Source: G942493275 sp942493275 (GTDB lineage: Bacteria > Actinomycetota > Coriobacteriia > Anaerosomatales > PHET01). Taken from it: 64,000 nucleotides of DNA. Of the stretch, positions 33,982-42,963 are shown one piece after another (the stretch's first letter is position 1; each line of letters opens with the position of its first letter). The translations under genes and the position numbers were made by a program. Where the stretch lies: contig OW818687.1 in assembly GCA_942493275.1 (NCBI GenBank), positions 1,674,001 to 1,738,000 on the forward strand. The letters are read 5' to 3'. The notes under the pieces were generated by a model that saw nothing but the letters and a program-made list of their open reading frames with translations, made no database searches and was not told where the DNA came from.

Positions 33982-35046
33982 GTGCGGCCAGAGGTATCCA
34001 CGCTGATCGTGTCGCCTGACACCCCCATCCGGGAGGCGTTGGGTGTATTGGACAAGTCGGGCGGCAAGATCCTGATGGTGGGTGACGCCGTCGGCACTCT
34101 TCTCGGCGTCGTTACGGACGGGGATGTGCGCAGGCACATACTGTCCGGAGGAGACCTCGCTGCCGCCGTGTCGGAAGCGATGAACGCCGAGCCGGTCTGG
34201 GTGCCACAGGGATACGCCGAGGACCACGTGCGCGACGTCCTGGTCTCGCGCAGGATCGACTGCGTGCCCGTGCTTGACGATGCTGGTCACGTGGTGGACG
34301 CCGTCTGGTGGACCGACGTTTTCGGCACCGAAGGCGTTCCGCTCCCCAAGATCGACGTGCCGGTGGCGGTTATGGCCGGTGGAAAGGGTACGCGTCTCGA
34401 GCCCTACAGCCGCATCCTCCCCAAGCCGCTCATGCCCGTGGGTGACACACCGGTGCTCCAACTCATCATGGAGCGCTTTCACGAGCAGGGCTGCAACGAC
34501 TTTCACGTCTCGCTGAACTTCAAGGCAAGCCTCATCCGCGCGTACTTCAACGACGTCGACTTCTCGTACAACGTCACTTTCGTGGACGAGGATCAGCCAC
34601 TCGGGACGGCGGGCAGTCTCGGGCTCATGAAGGAGTCGCTCACGGACACGTTCATCCTCACCAACTGCGACACGATTGTTGAGGCCGAGTTTGCCGATGT
34701 GCTTGCGTACCATCGCCAGTCTGGCAATGTGATAACCATTATCAGTTCAATGAAGCATCTGGTTCTGCCCTACGGTGTGTGCGAGGTGGGCGAGGGCGGC
34801 GTGCTCGAGGCGCTGAACGAGAAGCCCCGATTCGACATGCTGGTATCGACCGGGTTGTACGTGATGGAGCCAGAGGTGCTTGCGGACATCGCGCCGAACG
34901 AGCCGACGGACGCCACGGACTTGGTGTCGAGAGCACTCGCCTCGGGCAGGCCGGTCGGGGTCTATCCGGTTCCCGAACGCGCATGGCTGGACGTTGGTCA
35001 GCTCGAGGAGTTCCAGCATGCGCTCGACCGGCTGGGAATCAGGTAG
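33982..35046 (+). CDS. ptmE: CBS-domain sugar nucleotidyltransferase, PtmE-like
   Basis: 354 residues. Two CBS motifs fill about 1-115 (LLGVVTDGDVRRHI and CVPVLDDAGHVVDAV) and a nucleotidyltransferase domain follows with VMAGGKGTRLEPYSRILPKP (about 131-150). This domain order is that of PtmE, the glucosamine-1-phosphate guanylyltransferase that opens the GDP-dependent legionaminic pathway. It therefore suggests GDP-sugars upstream of LegB here. The CBS pair may sense nucleotides. GTG start with AGGAG ten bases upstream. Confidence 0.82.
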   Translation: MRPEVSTLIVSPDTPIREALGVLDKSGGKILMVGDAVGTLLGVVTDGDVRRHILSGGDLAAAVSEAMNAEPVWVPQGYAEDHVRDVLVSRRIDCVPVLDDAGHVVDAVWWTDVFGTEGVPLPKIDVPVAVMAGGKGTRLEPYSRILPKPLMPVGDTPVLQLIMERFHEQGCNDFHVSLNFKASLIRAYFNDVDFSYNVTFVDEDQPLGTAGSLGLMKESLTDTFILTNCDTIVEAEFADVLAYHRQSGNVITIISSMKHLVLPYGVCEVGEGGVLEALNEKPRFDMLVSTGLYVMEPEVLADIAPNEPTDATDLVSRALASGRPVGVYPVPERAWLDVGQLEEFQHALDRLGIR

Positions 35047-35055
35047 GTGGCGGCC

Positions 35056-35802
35056 ATGCCATCCACTGGGCCGAGCGGGAGTGCGGGTGGCGCGCTGCGA
35101 GCGCTTGCGGTCATTCCTGCGCGAGGTGGTTCCAAGCGTGTTCCGCTCAAGAACATCCGGGAGCTCAAAGGCCGGCCGCTGATCGCCTACACGATCGACG
35201 CGGCGCTTGAATCAGGGGTGTTTGAGCAGGTCGTGGTGAGCACGGACAGTGACCACATCGCCGAGATCGCCCGCGCGTGCGGGGCGGAGGTCCCGTTCAT
35301 GCGCGACTCATCGATAGCCGACGACCACACACCGGTGTCTGCCGCCACTGCGGACGCTTTGGTGCGCCTTGACCCTGGAGCAACACGCTTCGATTTCGTG
35401 GCTCAACTAATGGCCAACTGTCCGTTTCGGACGGCCGAGGATGTTGTTTCCAGCCACGACTCGATTCAGAAGTCAGGCGCCGAGTCGCAGATATCCGTGT
35501 GCAGATACGGGTGGCTGAATCCGTGGTGGGCTATGACCATGGCAGTTGACGGCGCGCTGTCACCGCTCTTCGAGGAGCAGATGGCCTCGCGAAGCCAGGA
35601 CCTGCCCGAGGTCTTCTGCCCCACGGGCGCCGTCTGGTGGGCGAGGGCGGAGGTCCTTCGCGAGAAGCAGACATTCCACGTTCCCGGGAGGACCGGGTGG
35701 GAGATTGTCTGGGACCACGCGCTGGACATCGATGACGAGGACGACTGGCGCATGGCCGAGGTACTCGCGAACATGGCGAGGGAGACCCGGCATCGTGGGT
35801 GA
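35056..35802 (+). CDS. legF: CMP-nonulosonate synthetase, LegF/NeuA-like
   Basis: 248 residues. It would couple CTP with the finished nonulosonic acid to give the CMP-activated donor. Motifs: VIPARGGSKRVPLKNI (nucleotide loop), STDSDHIAEIA and EVFCPTGAVWWA, and the metal-binding DIDDEDDW at the C-terminus. The ATG at 35056 is preferred since AGGTGG lies five bases before it; GTG 35047 abuts the previous stop. The product could be legionaminate or a related acid; the sequence alone does not decide between LegF, PseF and NeuA. Confidence 0.82.
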   Translation: MPSTGPSGSAGGALRALAVIPARGGSKRVPLKNIRELKGRPLIAYTIDAALESGVFEQVVVSTDSDHIAEIARACGAEVPFMRDSSIADDHTPVSAATADALVRLDPGATRFDFVAQLMANCPFRTAEDVVSSHDSIQKSGAESQISVCRYGWLNPWWAMTMAVDGALSPLFEEQMASRSQDLPEVFCPTGAVWWARAEVLREKQTFHVPGRTGWEIVWDHALDIDDEDDWRMAEVLANMARETRHRG

Positions 35803-36703
35803 GCATCCCACGGTTGTGTACACCACGGTTCATCAGGCTGTGATGCCCTACCTCCGCGAGTGGGCAGACTCCGTAGCAGTCCAAACCGTCTCGGACTTCG
35901 ATGTCTGGGTCGCCATCGACGGCGTGAGCGTCGACGATGTGAAGGCGGAGATTGACGCGCTGCCACATGCCTCGTTGAATGTGGCGCCCGAGGGCTCGAC
36001 CCCCGCGCAGGTACGTGAGTGGGCCTTTGCGATTCTCTCGGCCGAGTACGATCGTGTGGTACTTGTCGACGCAGATGATGTCTTGCTTGGCTCACGAGTA
36101 GAGGCGGCGGTCAGTGACTTGGCGGTCGCGGATGTCTCGGTCTGCGCACTCAGGCTGATTGGTGAGCAGGGGCAGGACCTCGGGCGCGACTTCTGCGTCC
36201 TTCCGTCCGACACTGATCCATCCGACATCCTCCCGCGCTGGAACATGGTTGGTGGCTCGAATTCCGCGTTCCGGGCTCCGCTTCTCGCACGGTGCCTGCC
36301 CTTGCCCGCTCACTGTGTTGCGGTCGACTGGTATCTCGCCACGGCGGCCTGGGCGATGGATGCCCGGTTCATCCTCGATGGCGCGGTGCGGATGAAGTAT
36401 CGTCAGTACGCCGACAACACCGCGAAGGTGGTAGCGCCATTTTCGGCAGATACCGTCAGGGCCGCCACACGACTCGTGATGGAGCACCACGAGATGGTGC
36501 TGGGCACTCCCGGACTTCTTGGCTCTGATCGTCGACGAGCGGTCGAGCATGCGGCCGCCGAGGTCAGACGTTTCGCGGCCGCAGTTTTGGATGATGAGGA
36601 CCGGCTGGAGGCATACGTTCGCTCGCTGAACGGAATGTCCTCACCCGATATCTGGTGGACCATTGTTGCCCACCCCGATCTGGAGGCGCTATGGAGAGCG
36701 TGA
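35795..36703 (+). CDS. GT-A-fold glycosyltransferase-like protein in the nonulosonate cluster
   Basis: 302 residues. The N-terminal half has strands and a VLVDADDVLLGS motif (about 89-100) that provides the D-x-D-like metal site of GT2 enzymes; MVGGSNSAFRAPLL and DWYLATAAW follow in the acceptor side. It lacks transmembrane segments. It overlaps legF by eight bases and legI by 13, so it is integral to the operon. It may transfer an early sugar of the nonulosonate-containing unit. Donor unknown. Confidence 0.6.
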   Translation: MGEHPTVVYTTVHQAVMPYLREWADSVAVQTVSDFDVWVAIDGVSVDDVKAEIDALPHASLNVAPEGSTPAQVREWAFAILSAEYDRVVLVDADDVLLGSRVEAAVSDLAVADVSVCALRLIGEQGQDLGRDFCVLPSDTDPSDILPRWNMVGGSNSAFRAPLLARCLPLPAHCVAVDWYLATAAWAMDARFILDGAVRMKYRQYADNTAKVVAPFSADTVRAATRLVMEHHEMVLGTPGLLGSDRRRAVEHAAAEVRRFAAAVLDDEDRLEAYVRSLNGMSSPDIWWTIVAHPDLEALWRA

Positions 36704-37746
36704 CGCTTGCGAACGGACGCGTTGTGGGGGTCGATCACCCGCCGTATCTCATTGCGGAGATCGGCGCCAACCACAACGGCGACATGGACCTCGCACGCAA
36801 GCTGATTGACGCAGCCAAGGCGGCAGGTGCTGACGCAGCCAAGTTCCAGTCCTGGACCGTCGACTCGCTCATCTCCAATGCCGAGTACGACCGCAACACC
36901 TCCTACTCCGATCCGGAGCGGCACTTCGGTTCGCTTCGCGAGATGGTTGAGCGCTACCAGCTATCCGAGGAACAGCACCACGAACTCGCCGCCTACTGCG
37001 CGTCTGTCGGCATCGATTTCCTGTCGACCGGTTTTTGCCCTGCCGAGGTGGACCTGCTGGACTCGCTGGACGTCCCGGCGTTCAAGATCGCCTCAATGGA
37101 CATCAACCACCTGCCTTTGCTCGAGTACGTCGGGTCGAAGGGCAGGCCGATCATGCTGTCCACCGGCATGGCGACCATGGCAGAGATTGGACGCGCGATC
37201 GACACGCTGCGGGCAGCGGGGGAGCACCGCATTGTGGTTCTCCACTGCGTGTCGATCTATCCGCCGGACCCGTCGATGGTCAACCTTCGCAATTTGGAAG
37301 GGCTGCGAACCGCGTTTCAGCTACCCGTCGGGTTCAGCGATCACTCAAGCGGGACCGCTACCGCCGTGGCATCCATCGTGATGGGTGCGTGCGTCATCGA
37401 GAAGCACTTCACGCTGGACAAGCAGATGCAGGGCTGGGATCACATGATCTCTGCGGATCCCGGAGAGTTGCGGGCGATAGCCGACGGAATCGCTGAGGTC
37501 CATGCCAGTCTGGGTACTACTGAGCGCGTCGTTGGTGGCGCGGAGATCGCAAAGCGGGCCAAGTTCCGCCGAAGAATCGTGTTGCGGCACGCGGTCGCCG
37601 CGGGGCAGACCATCACGACTGAGGACATCGACTTTCTGCGACCGGGAACCGGCATCGGACCGGATGAGGCTCGATATGTTGTCGGGCGCACGGTCGCACG
37701 CGATCTGCCTGCGGGGGCGGAGCTCGAGTGGGAGGACTTGCGGTAG
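36691..37746 (+). CDS. legI: Nonulosonic acid synthase, LegI/NeuB-like, with SAF domain
   Basis: 351 residues. It condenses phosphoenolpyruvate with a six-carbon amino sugar to form the nine-carbon acid. Motifs: LIAEIGANHNGD (about 18-29), AAKFQSW (PEP-binding Lys), YPPDPSMVNLRNL, GFSDHSSGT and EKHFTLDK, followed by the C-terminal antifreeze-like SAF domain RRRIVLRHAVAAGQTI...EDIDFLRPG. ATG chosen with TGGAGG four bases upstream. It ends the plus-strand operon and faces the two minus-strand genes across a 43-base gap with a small AGGCGT/ACGCCT hairpin. Confidence 0.88.
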   Translation: MESVTLANGRVVGVDHPPYLIAEIGANHNGDMDLARKLIDAAKAAGADAAKFQSWTVDSLISNAEYDRNTSYSDPERHFGSLREMVERYQLSEEQHHELAAYCASVGIDFLSTGFCPAEVDLLDSLDVPAFKIASMDINHLPLLEYVGSKGRPIMLSTGMATMAEIGRAIDTLRAAGEHRIVVLHCVSIYPPDPSMVNLRNLEGLRTAFQLPVGFSDHSSGTATAVASIVMGACVIEKHFTLDKQMQGWDHMISADPGELRAIADGIAEVHASLGTTERVVGGAEIAKRAKFRRRIVLRHAVAAGQTITTEDIDFLRPGTGIGPDEARYVVGRTVARDLPAGAELEWEDLR

Positions 37747-37789
37747 GCGTGCGACGCCTGACGTTCCTCGCCCATCGGCAGAGTGGCGT

Positions 37790-39403
37790 CTAGCAGTTAT
37801 CCCCAGCGGACAGCCGGCTCTCCCACCAGCGCATCGCCGCTACCGCACCCTCTCGCTGCGCTTCCCTTGAGAAGGCATCAGGCGGGTACTCCTGCTCGTT
37901 GATCTCGAACGGGAACGTGGATGCCACGAATGTTCGCAAGTACTCGCTCTCTCGCTCCTCGGAGACCCGGGGCATCGACTCGAGCGAATGAAGCAGATCG
38001 CGGAGCGTCGCAAAATCGCCCGCGAAGTGGGTTCCCGGATACCCCTCATACCACGTGTGCGCCAGGTGGATCCCGGGGATGCCGTTGATAGCGCCTTCCC
38101 AGCTGGCCGTGCCGGTGATTGTCACCGTCGCTCTTGAGCCCCTGACGAGTTCTGAGCTGAGCATGCCCATGCTGGCGAGCCTGACTCGTGGTAGTTCAAG
38201 CAAGTCCCGGTAGTCGACTGCGTCGCGTACCTTTGAGCTCGCGAACACAGGGTTGGGGTTGAACTCAGTGGGGTGCTCTCGCACGTAGAGCAGCCAGTCC
38301 GGCGGCATGGCATCGTGGACCGCAGCAATCGCCAGCAGCTGATCTCTCAGAAGACCGCCCTCGGGGTTGGTGGTCCGCTCCGGCTGGAAGTGCATCGGAA
38401 AGTAGACGTATGCCACGCCGTCAGTCTCGAGTTGCTGAGCCAGGGCCGAATACTCGGACTCCAACTTGCGCTTGAACTCCTCCCGGAGACGGAGCTGCCG
38501 GAGCACCTCGCGGTTTGTAATCGACCGCTTGGCGGTGGGCGGCAGATAGAACATCTCGTTGTCGGTCGGAGCATCGAGGGAGAGCACATCCTCTACCTGG
38601 CTCGCTGCGGTGTTCCATGCGTGCGCGGCATACAGGTGCCACTTATGGATGTTGACGATCTTGCCCGCCTTGCCTGCGACCTTCAGCGCCAAAGGCACTG
38701 CGCGACGTGCCTCTTCACCTCGCGCGAAATCGTCTTGCTTGTGCATGTACCAGTGTGAGAATTCACCCTCGTTGCGCAGGGAGCGTACGCGCTGCATGAC
38801 ATCCTCGGGGACCGTCTCCGGCAATGGGGAGACTGCCGGGCAGTCGTTTGCGTACAGGTGCCCGAGTGGCGTGGCGCCGATGGTCTCGCTGAGCAGGTTG
38901 CGCCCGGGAAATCCGGTTGGGGCGAACCAGACAGTCGGAATCCCACGACGTTTGCACAAGAGGTAGATGACGAAGTAGACGACGCCGTGCGGCGTCTCAT
39001 CGAAGTGAACCACGTCGGGCTTCAGGTCGTCGAGCAGGCTACCCCACTCGTGAGCCAGCCGCCGCACGTAGCGCATGCGCTCACGAAGCGCGAAGTCAGC
39101 GTGCATCGCGAAACGGTTCATCATGAACAGGATCTGCGAGAGGTACGGGCTGATGAACTCCATGTCATCCAGCAGGTTTGAGGCGTTCAGTTCATGTGGC
39201 GCGAGAGGAGAGAAGCTTTCATTGAACTGCCGTCGATCGTAGATCGGCACTGAGGGGTAGAGTTCGCGCATCCTCGGCTCTCGCGCTGCGCACGTGATGA
39301 TCATCACCGGGTGCCAATCGAGCTCCTCTTCGAACGCCTTCACTCTTTCCGGGGCGTCCGGCTTGGTGCAATAGGCGTAGAAGACCCGTTTCATGGCTAC
39401 CAT
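37790..39403 (-). CDS. Capsule-type GT-B glycosyltransferase A
   Basis: 537 residues, soluble. It belongs with capsular polysaccharide biosynthesis proteins of the KpsC/KpsS/retaining-Kdo-transferase kind: YFPMHFQPERTTNPEGG (about 325-341), VREHP (about 372-376, the HP motif shared with sialyl- and Kdo-transferases) and TITGTASWEGAI (about 427-438). Its neighbour is a paralogue of equal length and motif spacing. Being next to a CMP-nonulosonate pathway, it may transfer the nonulosonic acid. That is inference; the family includes poorly characterised members. The start overlaps the paralogue by seven bases. Confidence 0.62.
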   Translation of the reverse strand: MVAMKRVFYAYCTKPDAPERVKAFEEELDWHPVMIITCAAREPRMRELYPSVPIYDRRQFNESFSPLAPHELNASNLLDDMEFISPYLSQILFMMNRFAMHADFALRERMRYVRRLAHEWGSLLDDLKPDVVHFDETPHGVVYFVIYLLCKRRGIPTVWFAPTGFPGRNLLSETIGATPLGHLYANDCPAVSPLPETVPEDVMQRVRSLRNEGEFSHWYMHKQDDFARGEEARRAVPLALKVAGKAGKIVNIHKWHLYAAHAWNTAASQVEDVLSLDAPTDNEMFYLPPTAKRSITNREVLRQLRLREEFKRKLESEYSALAQQLETDGVAYVYFPMHFQPERTTNPEGGLLRDQLLAIAAVHDAMPPDWLLYVREHPTEFNPNPVFASSKVRDAVDYRDLLELPRVRLASMGMLSSELVRGSRATVTITGTASWEGAINGIPGIHLAHTWYEGYPGTHFAGDFATLRDLLHSLESMPRVSEERESEYLRTFVASTFPFEINEQEYPPDAFSREAQREGAVAAMRWWESRLSAGDNC

Positions 39404-41010
39404 GGCCCTCTCGCATCGTCATTCCCGACGGCACCGTGGGGGGCGTATCTGTTCGCGTTCCACCACGTCATCGCCTCGACGAGCCCGTTCAGCTGGTTCT
39501 CGGGAGTCGCTGGCTGGGGATCCAGAGTCCAGGCGTTCTGGTAGTAGCGAAACGCCGCTACCCCCAGTGCTGCGAGGAATCGCTCCAGGTCGTCAGCGTC
39601 AGCCACGTGCTCCTTGGGAGCGTTCAGCACGGCGGCGACTTCCTCGGCTGATGTGACCCGAGTGGTGCCTGGGCAACCCATGAACCATGGATGACCGAAG
39701 TACATGGCCGGACGCCGGTTGAGTGCCGCCTCCCACGCGATAGTGCCGGTGATGGTCGCCGCGGCGCGCGAAGCGAGCAACAACGACTTGCTCGACGTCT
39801 CAGGTGCGATGAACGTGACTCCGGCAAGCGCGGCGATCTCATCGTAGTAAGCGGTGGTTCGGCCGCACTCACCATTCATCGTCATGTTGAGCTGGGACGG
39901 ATGTTCCTTGACGTAGATGCGCCATCCGTCCGGCAACGCGTCGCTGATCAGCGCGAGTGGGATGATCTGGTCGTAGAAGACCCCGCCGTCCGGGTTACTC
40001 GTCCGTTCGGGACGGAAGTGGAGCGGGAAGTAGACATACGGCTCGGATCCGAGCTCAGGGTCCTCGCATCGGCTCATGTAATCGTCGCGCAATTCTGACT
40101 TGATGTCGCGTGCCCGACGCTGGTAGGCCGCGAGCTCGGAATAGGTGAATGTCTCCGAGCCGATGGGAAGTCCGGGCTTCTTCAGCCACACGCCTGAGAC
40201 AGGGTTGCTCCTCGCGCGGTAGTTGCGGATGAAGAGTGGCCATTTCGCGACGTTGAGGCCCTTCAGGCCCTTGTCGGCGACCCACTTGGCTCTTGCGGCG
40301 GTTGAGTCCGGCGGAAGGGCCGACCTGATCCTCGCGTCCGATTCATCCTGGACAACCATGTATCGGTGCGTGAACTCCGGCCGTTCAGTGAGTGCCGCAA
40401 CGGCCTCGACGATGTCGTCCGGAATCGTTCGCGGTTCCGGGGACTCTGCGATTCCCGCGTACGCCTCTCTCAAGCCCAGGGGACCGTCTTCAAGGTTCTC
40501 TCTCACAAGGGCACGTCCGGGAACGGAGATGGCGTTCATGTAGACCGTCCGGATTCCCAGTGCCGAGCAGAGCATGCTTATCGAGTACCCGTAAGGTGAG
40601 TTCGGCGGCTCCTCGAAGAACACCAGATCGGCTTGGGAGGCCACGAGTACTTCACGCCACTGGGTGAGCAGCCGTCGTGCGAAGGCCTCACGCTCGTCGT
40701 AGAGGAAGTGATTCGGAGGGCCGAACCGGTTCATCTGGTCCAGCAGGCGCGGCATGTAGGGCTGCAGTCTCAACAGCAGCGCTTCATCAAGAGAGGGGGG
40801 TTGCGCCGTGTTGAGCCCAGGCACGGGCACGCCGATGAATGCCTCTTCGAGGTCGTGCCAGACGGCAACGGGGAAGAGGGTACGAACCTGTTGCTCCTGT
40901 GAGGAGTACGAAATCCAAACGACCGGGTTCCAGCCGATGGACTCCTGAAGCCTGCTGGCGACTTCCGGCATGTCGGGGAGGCCGGCCCATGCGTAGATGA
41001 CCCTCGTCAA
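39397..41010 (-). CDS. Capsule-type GT-B glycosyltransferase B, paralogue of A
   Basis: 537 residues, the same length as its downstream neighbour, with matching motifs: YFPLHFRPERTSNPDGG, VKEHPSQ and TITGTIAWEAALN. Early segment AWAGLPDMPEVASRLQESIGW mirrors the neighbour's TKPDAPERVKAFEEELDW. The two probably arose by duplication and diverged to use different acceptors or linkages. TTG start with GGGGGAT upstream. Function as a nonulosonate or Kdo-like transferase is inferred from the HP motif and context. Confidence 0.62.
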   Translation of the reverse strand: MTRVIYAWAGLPDMPEVASRLQESIGWNPVVWISYSSQEQQVRTLFPVAVWHDLEEAFIGVPVPGLNTAQPPSLDEALLLRLQPYMPRLLDQMNRFGPPNHFLYDEREAFARRLLTQWREVLVASQADLVFFEEPPNSPYGYSISMLCSALGIRTVYMNAISVPGRALVRENLEDGPLGLREAYAGIAESPEPRTIPDDIVEAVAALTERPEFTHRYMVVQDESDARIRSALPPDSTAARAKWVADKGLKGLNVAKWPLFIRNYRARSNPVSGVWLKKPGLPIGSETFTYSELAAYQRRARDIKSELRDDYMSRCEDPELGSEPYVYFPLHFRPERTSNPDGGVFYDQIIPLALISDALPDGWRIYVKEHPSQLNMTMNGECGRTTAYYDEIAALAGVTFIAPETSSKSLLLASRAAATITGTIAWEAALNRRPAMYFGHPWFMGCPGTTRVTSAEEVAAVLNAPKEHVADADDLERFLAALGVAAFRYYQNAWTLDPQPATPENQLNGLVEAMTWWNANRYAPHGAVGNDDARGPW

Positions 41011-41207
41011 CCGTGATCCCCCAGTGGGTTCGCTTCGGTTAGGACACGCCGAATCTTACATGATGCCGGTGCACCCTGGGTGGCGGGTCGACGGCTCGAT
41101 TACGCGGACATCGCCTCGTACCTCTGCGCGGCTGTTGAGCATCGCGCTTGACTCCATGCAGGTGCGGTACACTTTGTGCGCACTTCTCGACTACTCGGAG
41201 GCCTTTC
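41011..41207. other. Divergent intergenic region before the UDP-HexNAc dehydratase
   Basis: On the plus strand, TTGACT at 41148-41153 and TACACT at 41168-41173 look like promoter elements but only 14 bases apart, so one of them may be fortuitous. On the minus strand TAAGAT (complement of 41053-41058) is a possible -10 for the paired glycosyltransferases. GGAGG at 41197-41201 serves the next gene. No repeat or RNA element is evident. Confidence 0.35.
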
Positions 41208-42263
41208 ATGTCCAAGCTTTTCGAAGGTCAGCGCATCCTCGTCACCGGCGGCACCGGCTCGCTCGGCCAAGTGCTCGTCAGGCGGCTCATGTCGGGCGTC
41301 GAAGGCGTTCCCGAGAGTGTCACCGTCTTCTCTCGTGACGAGGCCAAGCAGCACTACATGCGCCTCGACTTCATGAACAAGAAGACGGCAACCGACGAGG
41401 TCATCTTCGAGAACGCCAAGGCGCGCCTCAAGTTCATGATCGGCGACGTGCGCGACTACCCGAGCGTTGTGCGGGCCGCCCGAAACGCCGACATCGTGTT
41501 CGCCGCCGCCGCTCTCAAGCAGGTTCCCAGCTGCGAGTACTTCCCGTGGGAGGCAGTGCGCACCAACATCGAAGGTGCCGAGAACCTCGTCCGCGCAATC
41601 GCCGAGAACGACACGTCGGTCCACACGGTCATGGGCATCACGACGGACAAGGCCTGTAAGCCGGTCAACGTGATGGGCATGACCAAGGCGATCCAGGAGC
41701 GCGTCTACATCGATGGCAACCTCCGCGCACCGGACACCCGCTTCATCTGCGCCCGCTACGGCAACGTGCTCGCGTCGCGGGGCTCTGTGGTCCCGCTCTT
41801 CCTCGACCAGATCGCCGCAGGCGGCCCGGTCACCATCACCACCGAGGACATGACGCGATTCCTGCTCACCCTCGAGGACGCTGTTGACACCATCTTCGCC
41901 GCTGTCCGCGCCGGCGCACCGGGAGAGACCTACATCCCGCAGTGCCCGAGCGCCAAGATGACCGACCTGGCGGCCTACCTCATCGGTGATCGCGATATCG
42001 AGACAGTCATCACCGGCATTCGCCCCGGCGAGAAGATCCACGAGATCCTCCTGTCCGAGGAAGAGGCGACTCGCACGATCTTCGGCCACGAGGGCTACTA
42101 CGCGCTACGGCCGATGCTCCCCGAGCTCGCCGACCCGGTGAAGGAGCCTGCGCTTGTAGGCGACTACTCCTCGGCGAACGCGCTCATGAGCCACGACGAG
42201 CTTGCGAACTTCCTCGAGACCAAGATCCCTGACGTCATCGGCGCGGGCTACCTGGAGGCGTAG
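41208..42263 (+). CDS. UDP-GlcNAc 4,6-dehydratase (C5-inverting), FnlA/WbjB/CapE type
   Basis: 351 residues of the SDR superfamily. VTGGTGSLGQVL (about 12-23) binds NADP, and the active site has TDKACKPVNVMGMTK (about 143-157), where M-x-x-x-K replaces Y-x-x-x-K, a hallmark of the FlaA1/CapE branch. CapE-type enzymes dehydrate UDP-GlcNAc and invert C5 to give a 4-keto-6-deoxy-L-sugar. The C-terminal extension (about 290-350) is as in FnlA/WbjB. Its partners for the following steps lie at 45271 and 46344. Confidence 0.88.
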   Translation: MSKLFEGQRILVTGGTGSLGQVLVRRLMSGVEGVPESVTVFSRDEAKQHYMRLDFMNKKTATDEVIFENAKARLKFMIGDVRDYPSVVRAARNADIVFAAAALKQVPSCEYFPWEAVRTNIEGAENLVRAIAENDTSVHTVMGITTDKACKPVNVMGMTKAIQERVYIDGNLRAPDTRFICARYGNVLASRGSVVPLFLDQIAAGGPVTITTEDMTRFLLTLEDAVDTIFAAVRAGAPGETYIPQCPSAKMTDLAAYLIGDRDIETVITGIRPGEKIHEILLSEEEATRTIFGHEGYYALRPMLPELADPVKEPALVGDYSSANALMSHDELANFLETKIPDVIGAGYLEA

Positions 42264-42302
42264 GTTGCAGCCGCTGATCGACGGTCGAATGGAGCGCGCG
42301 GC

Positions 42303-42938
42303 GTGAAGAAAGTTGTGATCATGGGCGCCGGCGGCTTCGCCCGCGAGGTGGCCGACATCATCCGAGATATGGGCCCTTCCGGCGGGCTCTCGTTGCTGGG
42401 CTACGTCGACCGTGACTCGAGTCGCCGGGGTGAGGCGGTCAACGACTCCGTGGTATTGGGCGCCCTCTCGGACATTGAGGAGCCTTCAGCGCTGTTCGCG
42501 GTCGCCGGTTCAGGTGACCTAGCGATACGTCGGCGCCAGATTGCTGAAATCGAGGAATCCGGTATGGACTTCCTCACGCTTGTCCACCCGAGTGTGATCA
42601 TGTCCGCATTTGTGCAAATTGGGCAGCATTGCGTGATTTGCGCAGGTTCGATCCTCACCAACACGATCACAATCGGCAGTCACGTTGTACTGAACCTCGG
42701 AGTCACGGTCGGCCATGACGTGACAATAGGCGACCACTGCGTCTTGAGCCCTGGAGTGCATGTGTCGGGCAATGTCACCATTGAATGCGGCTGCACGATT
42801 GGAACCGGCGCGGTCCTGCTTCCGGGCGTGACTCTCGGCGAGGGGACCGTGGTTGGAGCGGGGGCCGTCGTAACGAAAGACGTCGCTGCAGGGTCGACGG
42901 CCGTGGGAGTTCCCGCACGGCCGCTCGCGCCGAGGTGA
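42303..42938 (+). CDS. NeuD/PglD-like sugar acyltransferase
   Basis: 211 residues. An N-terminal nucleotide-sugar binding Rossmann-like part (VVIMGAGGFAREVADII) precedes a left-handed beta-helix of hexapeptide repeats (about 88-200), with the catalytic-type histidine in GVTVGHDVTIGDH. PglD and NeuD proteins acetylate an amino or hydroxyl group on UDP-sugars or sialic acid. It sits between the dehydratase and a thiolase gene, so an acyl-CoA other than acetyl-CoA, such as 3-hydroxybutyryl-CoA, is a plausible donor. GTG start. Confidence 0.78.
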   Translation: MKKVVIMGAGGFAREVADIIRDMGPSGGLSLLGYVDRDSSRRGEAVNDSVVLGALSDIEEPSALFAVAGSGDLAIRRRQIAEIEESGMDFLTLVHPSVIMSAFVQIGQHCVICAGSILTNTITIGSHVVLNLGVTVGHDVTIGDHCVLSPGVHVSGNVTIECGCTIGTGAVLLPGVTLGEGTVVGAGAVVTKDVAAGSTAVGVPARPLAPR

Positions 42939-42963
42939 TCGGCGAGTTCGAAGGGACACAGCG

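Noticed and set aside
35056..37746. Reading the cluster as N-acetylneuraminic acid synthesis
   Set aside because: LegB, LegC and PtmE are not used for ordinary sialic acid; a diamino nonulosonic acid is a better fit.
37745..37759. Terminator between legI and the convergent glycosyltransferases
   Set aside because: AGGCGT-GCG-ACGCCT is only six base pairs and lacks a T-tract.
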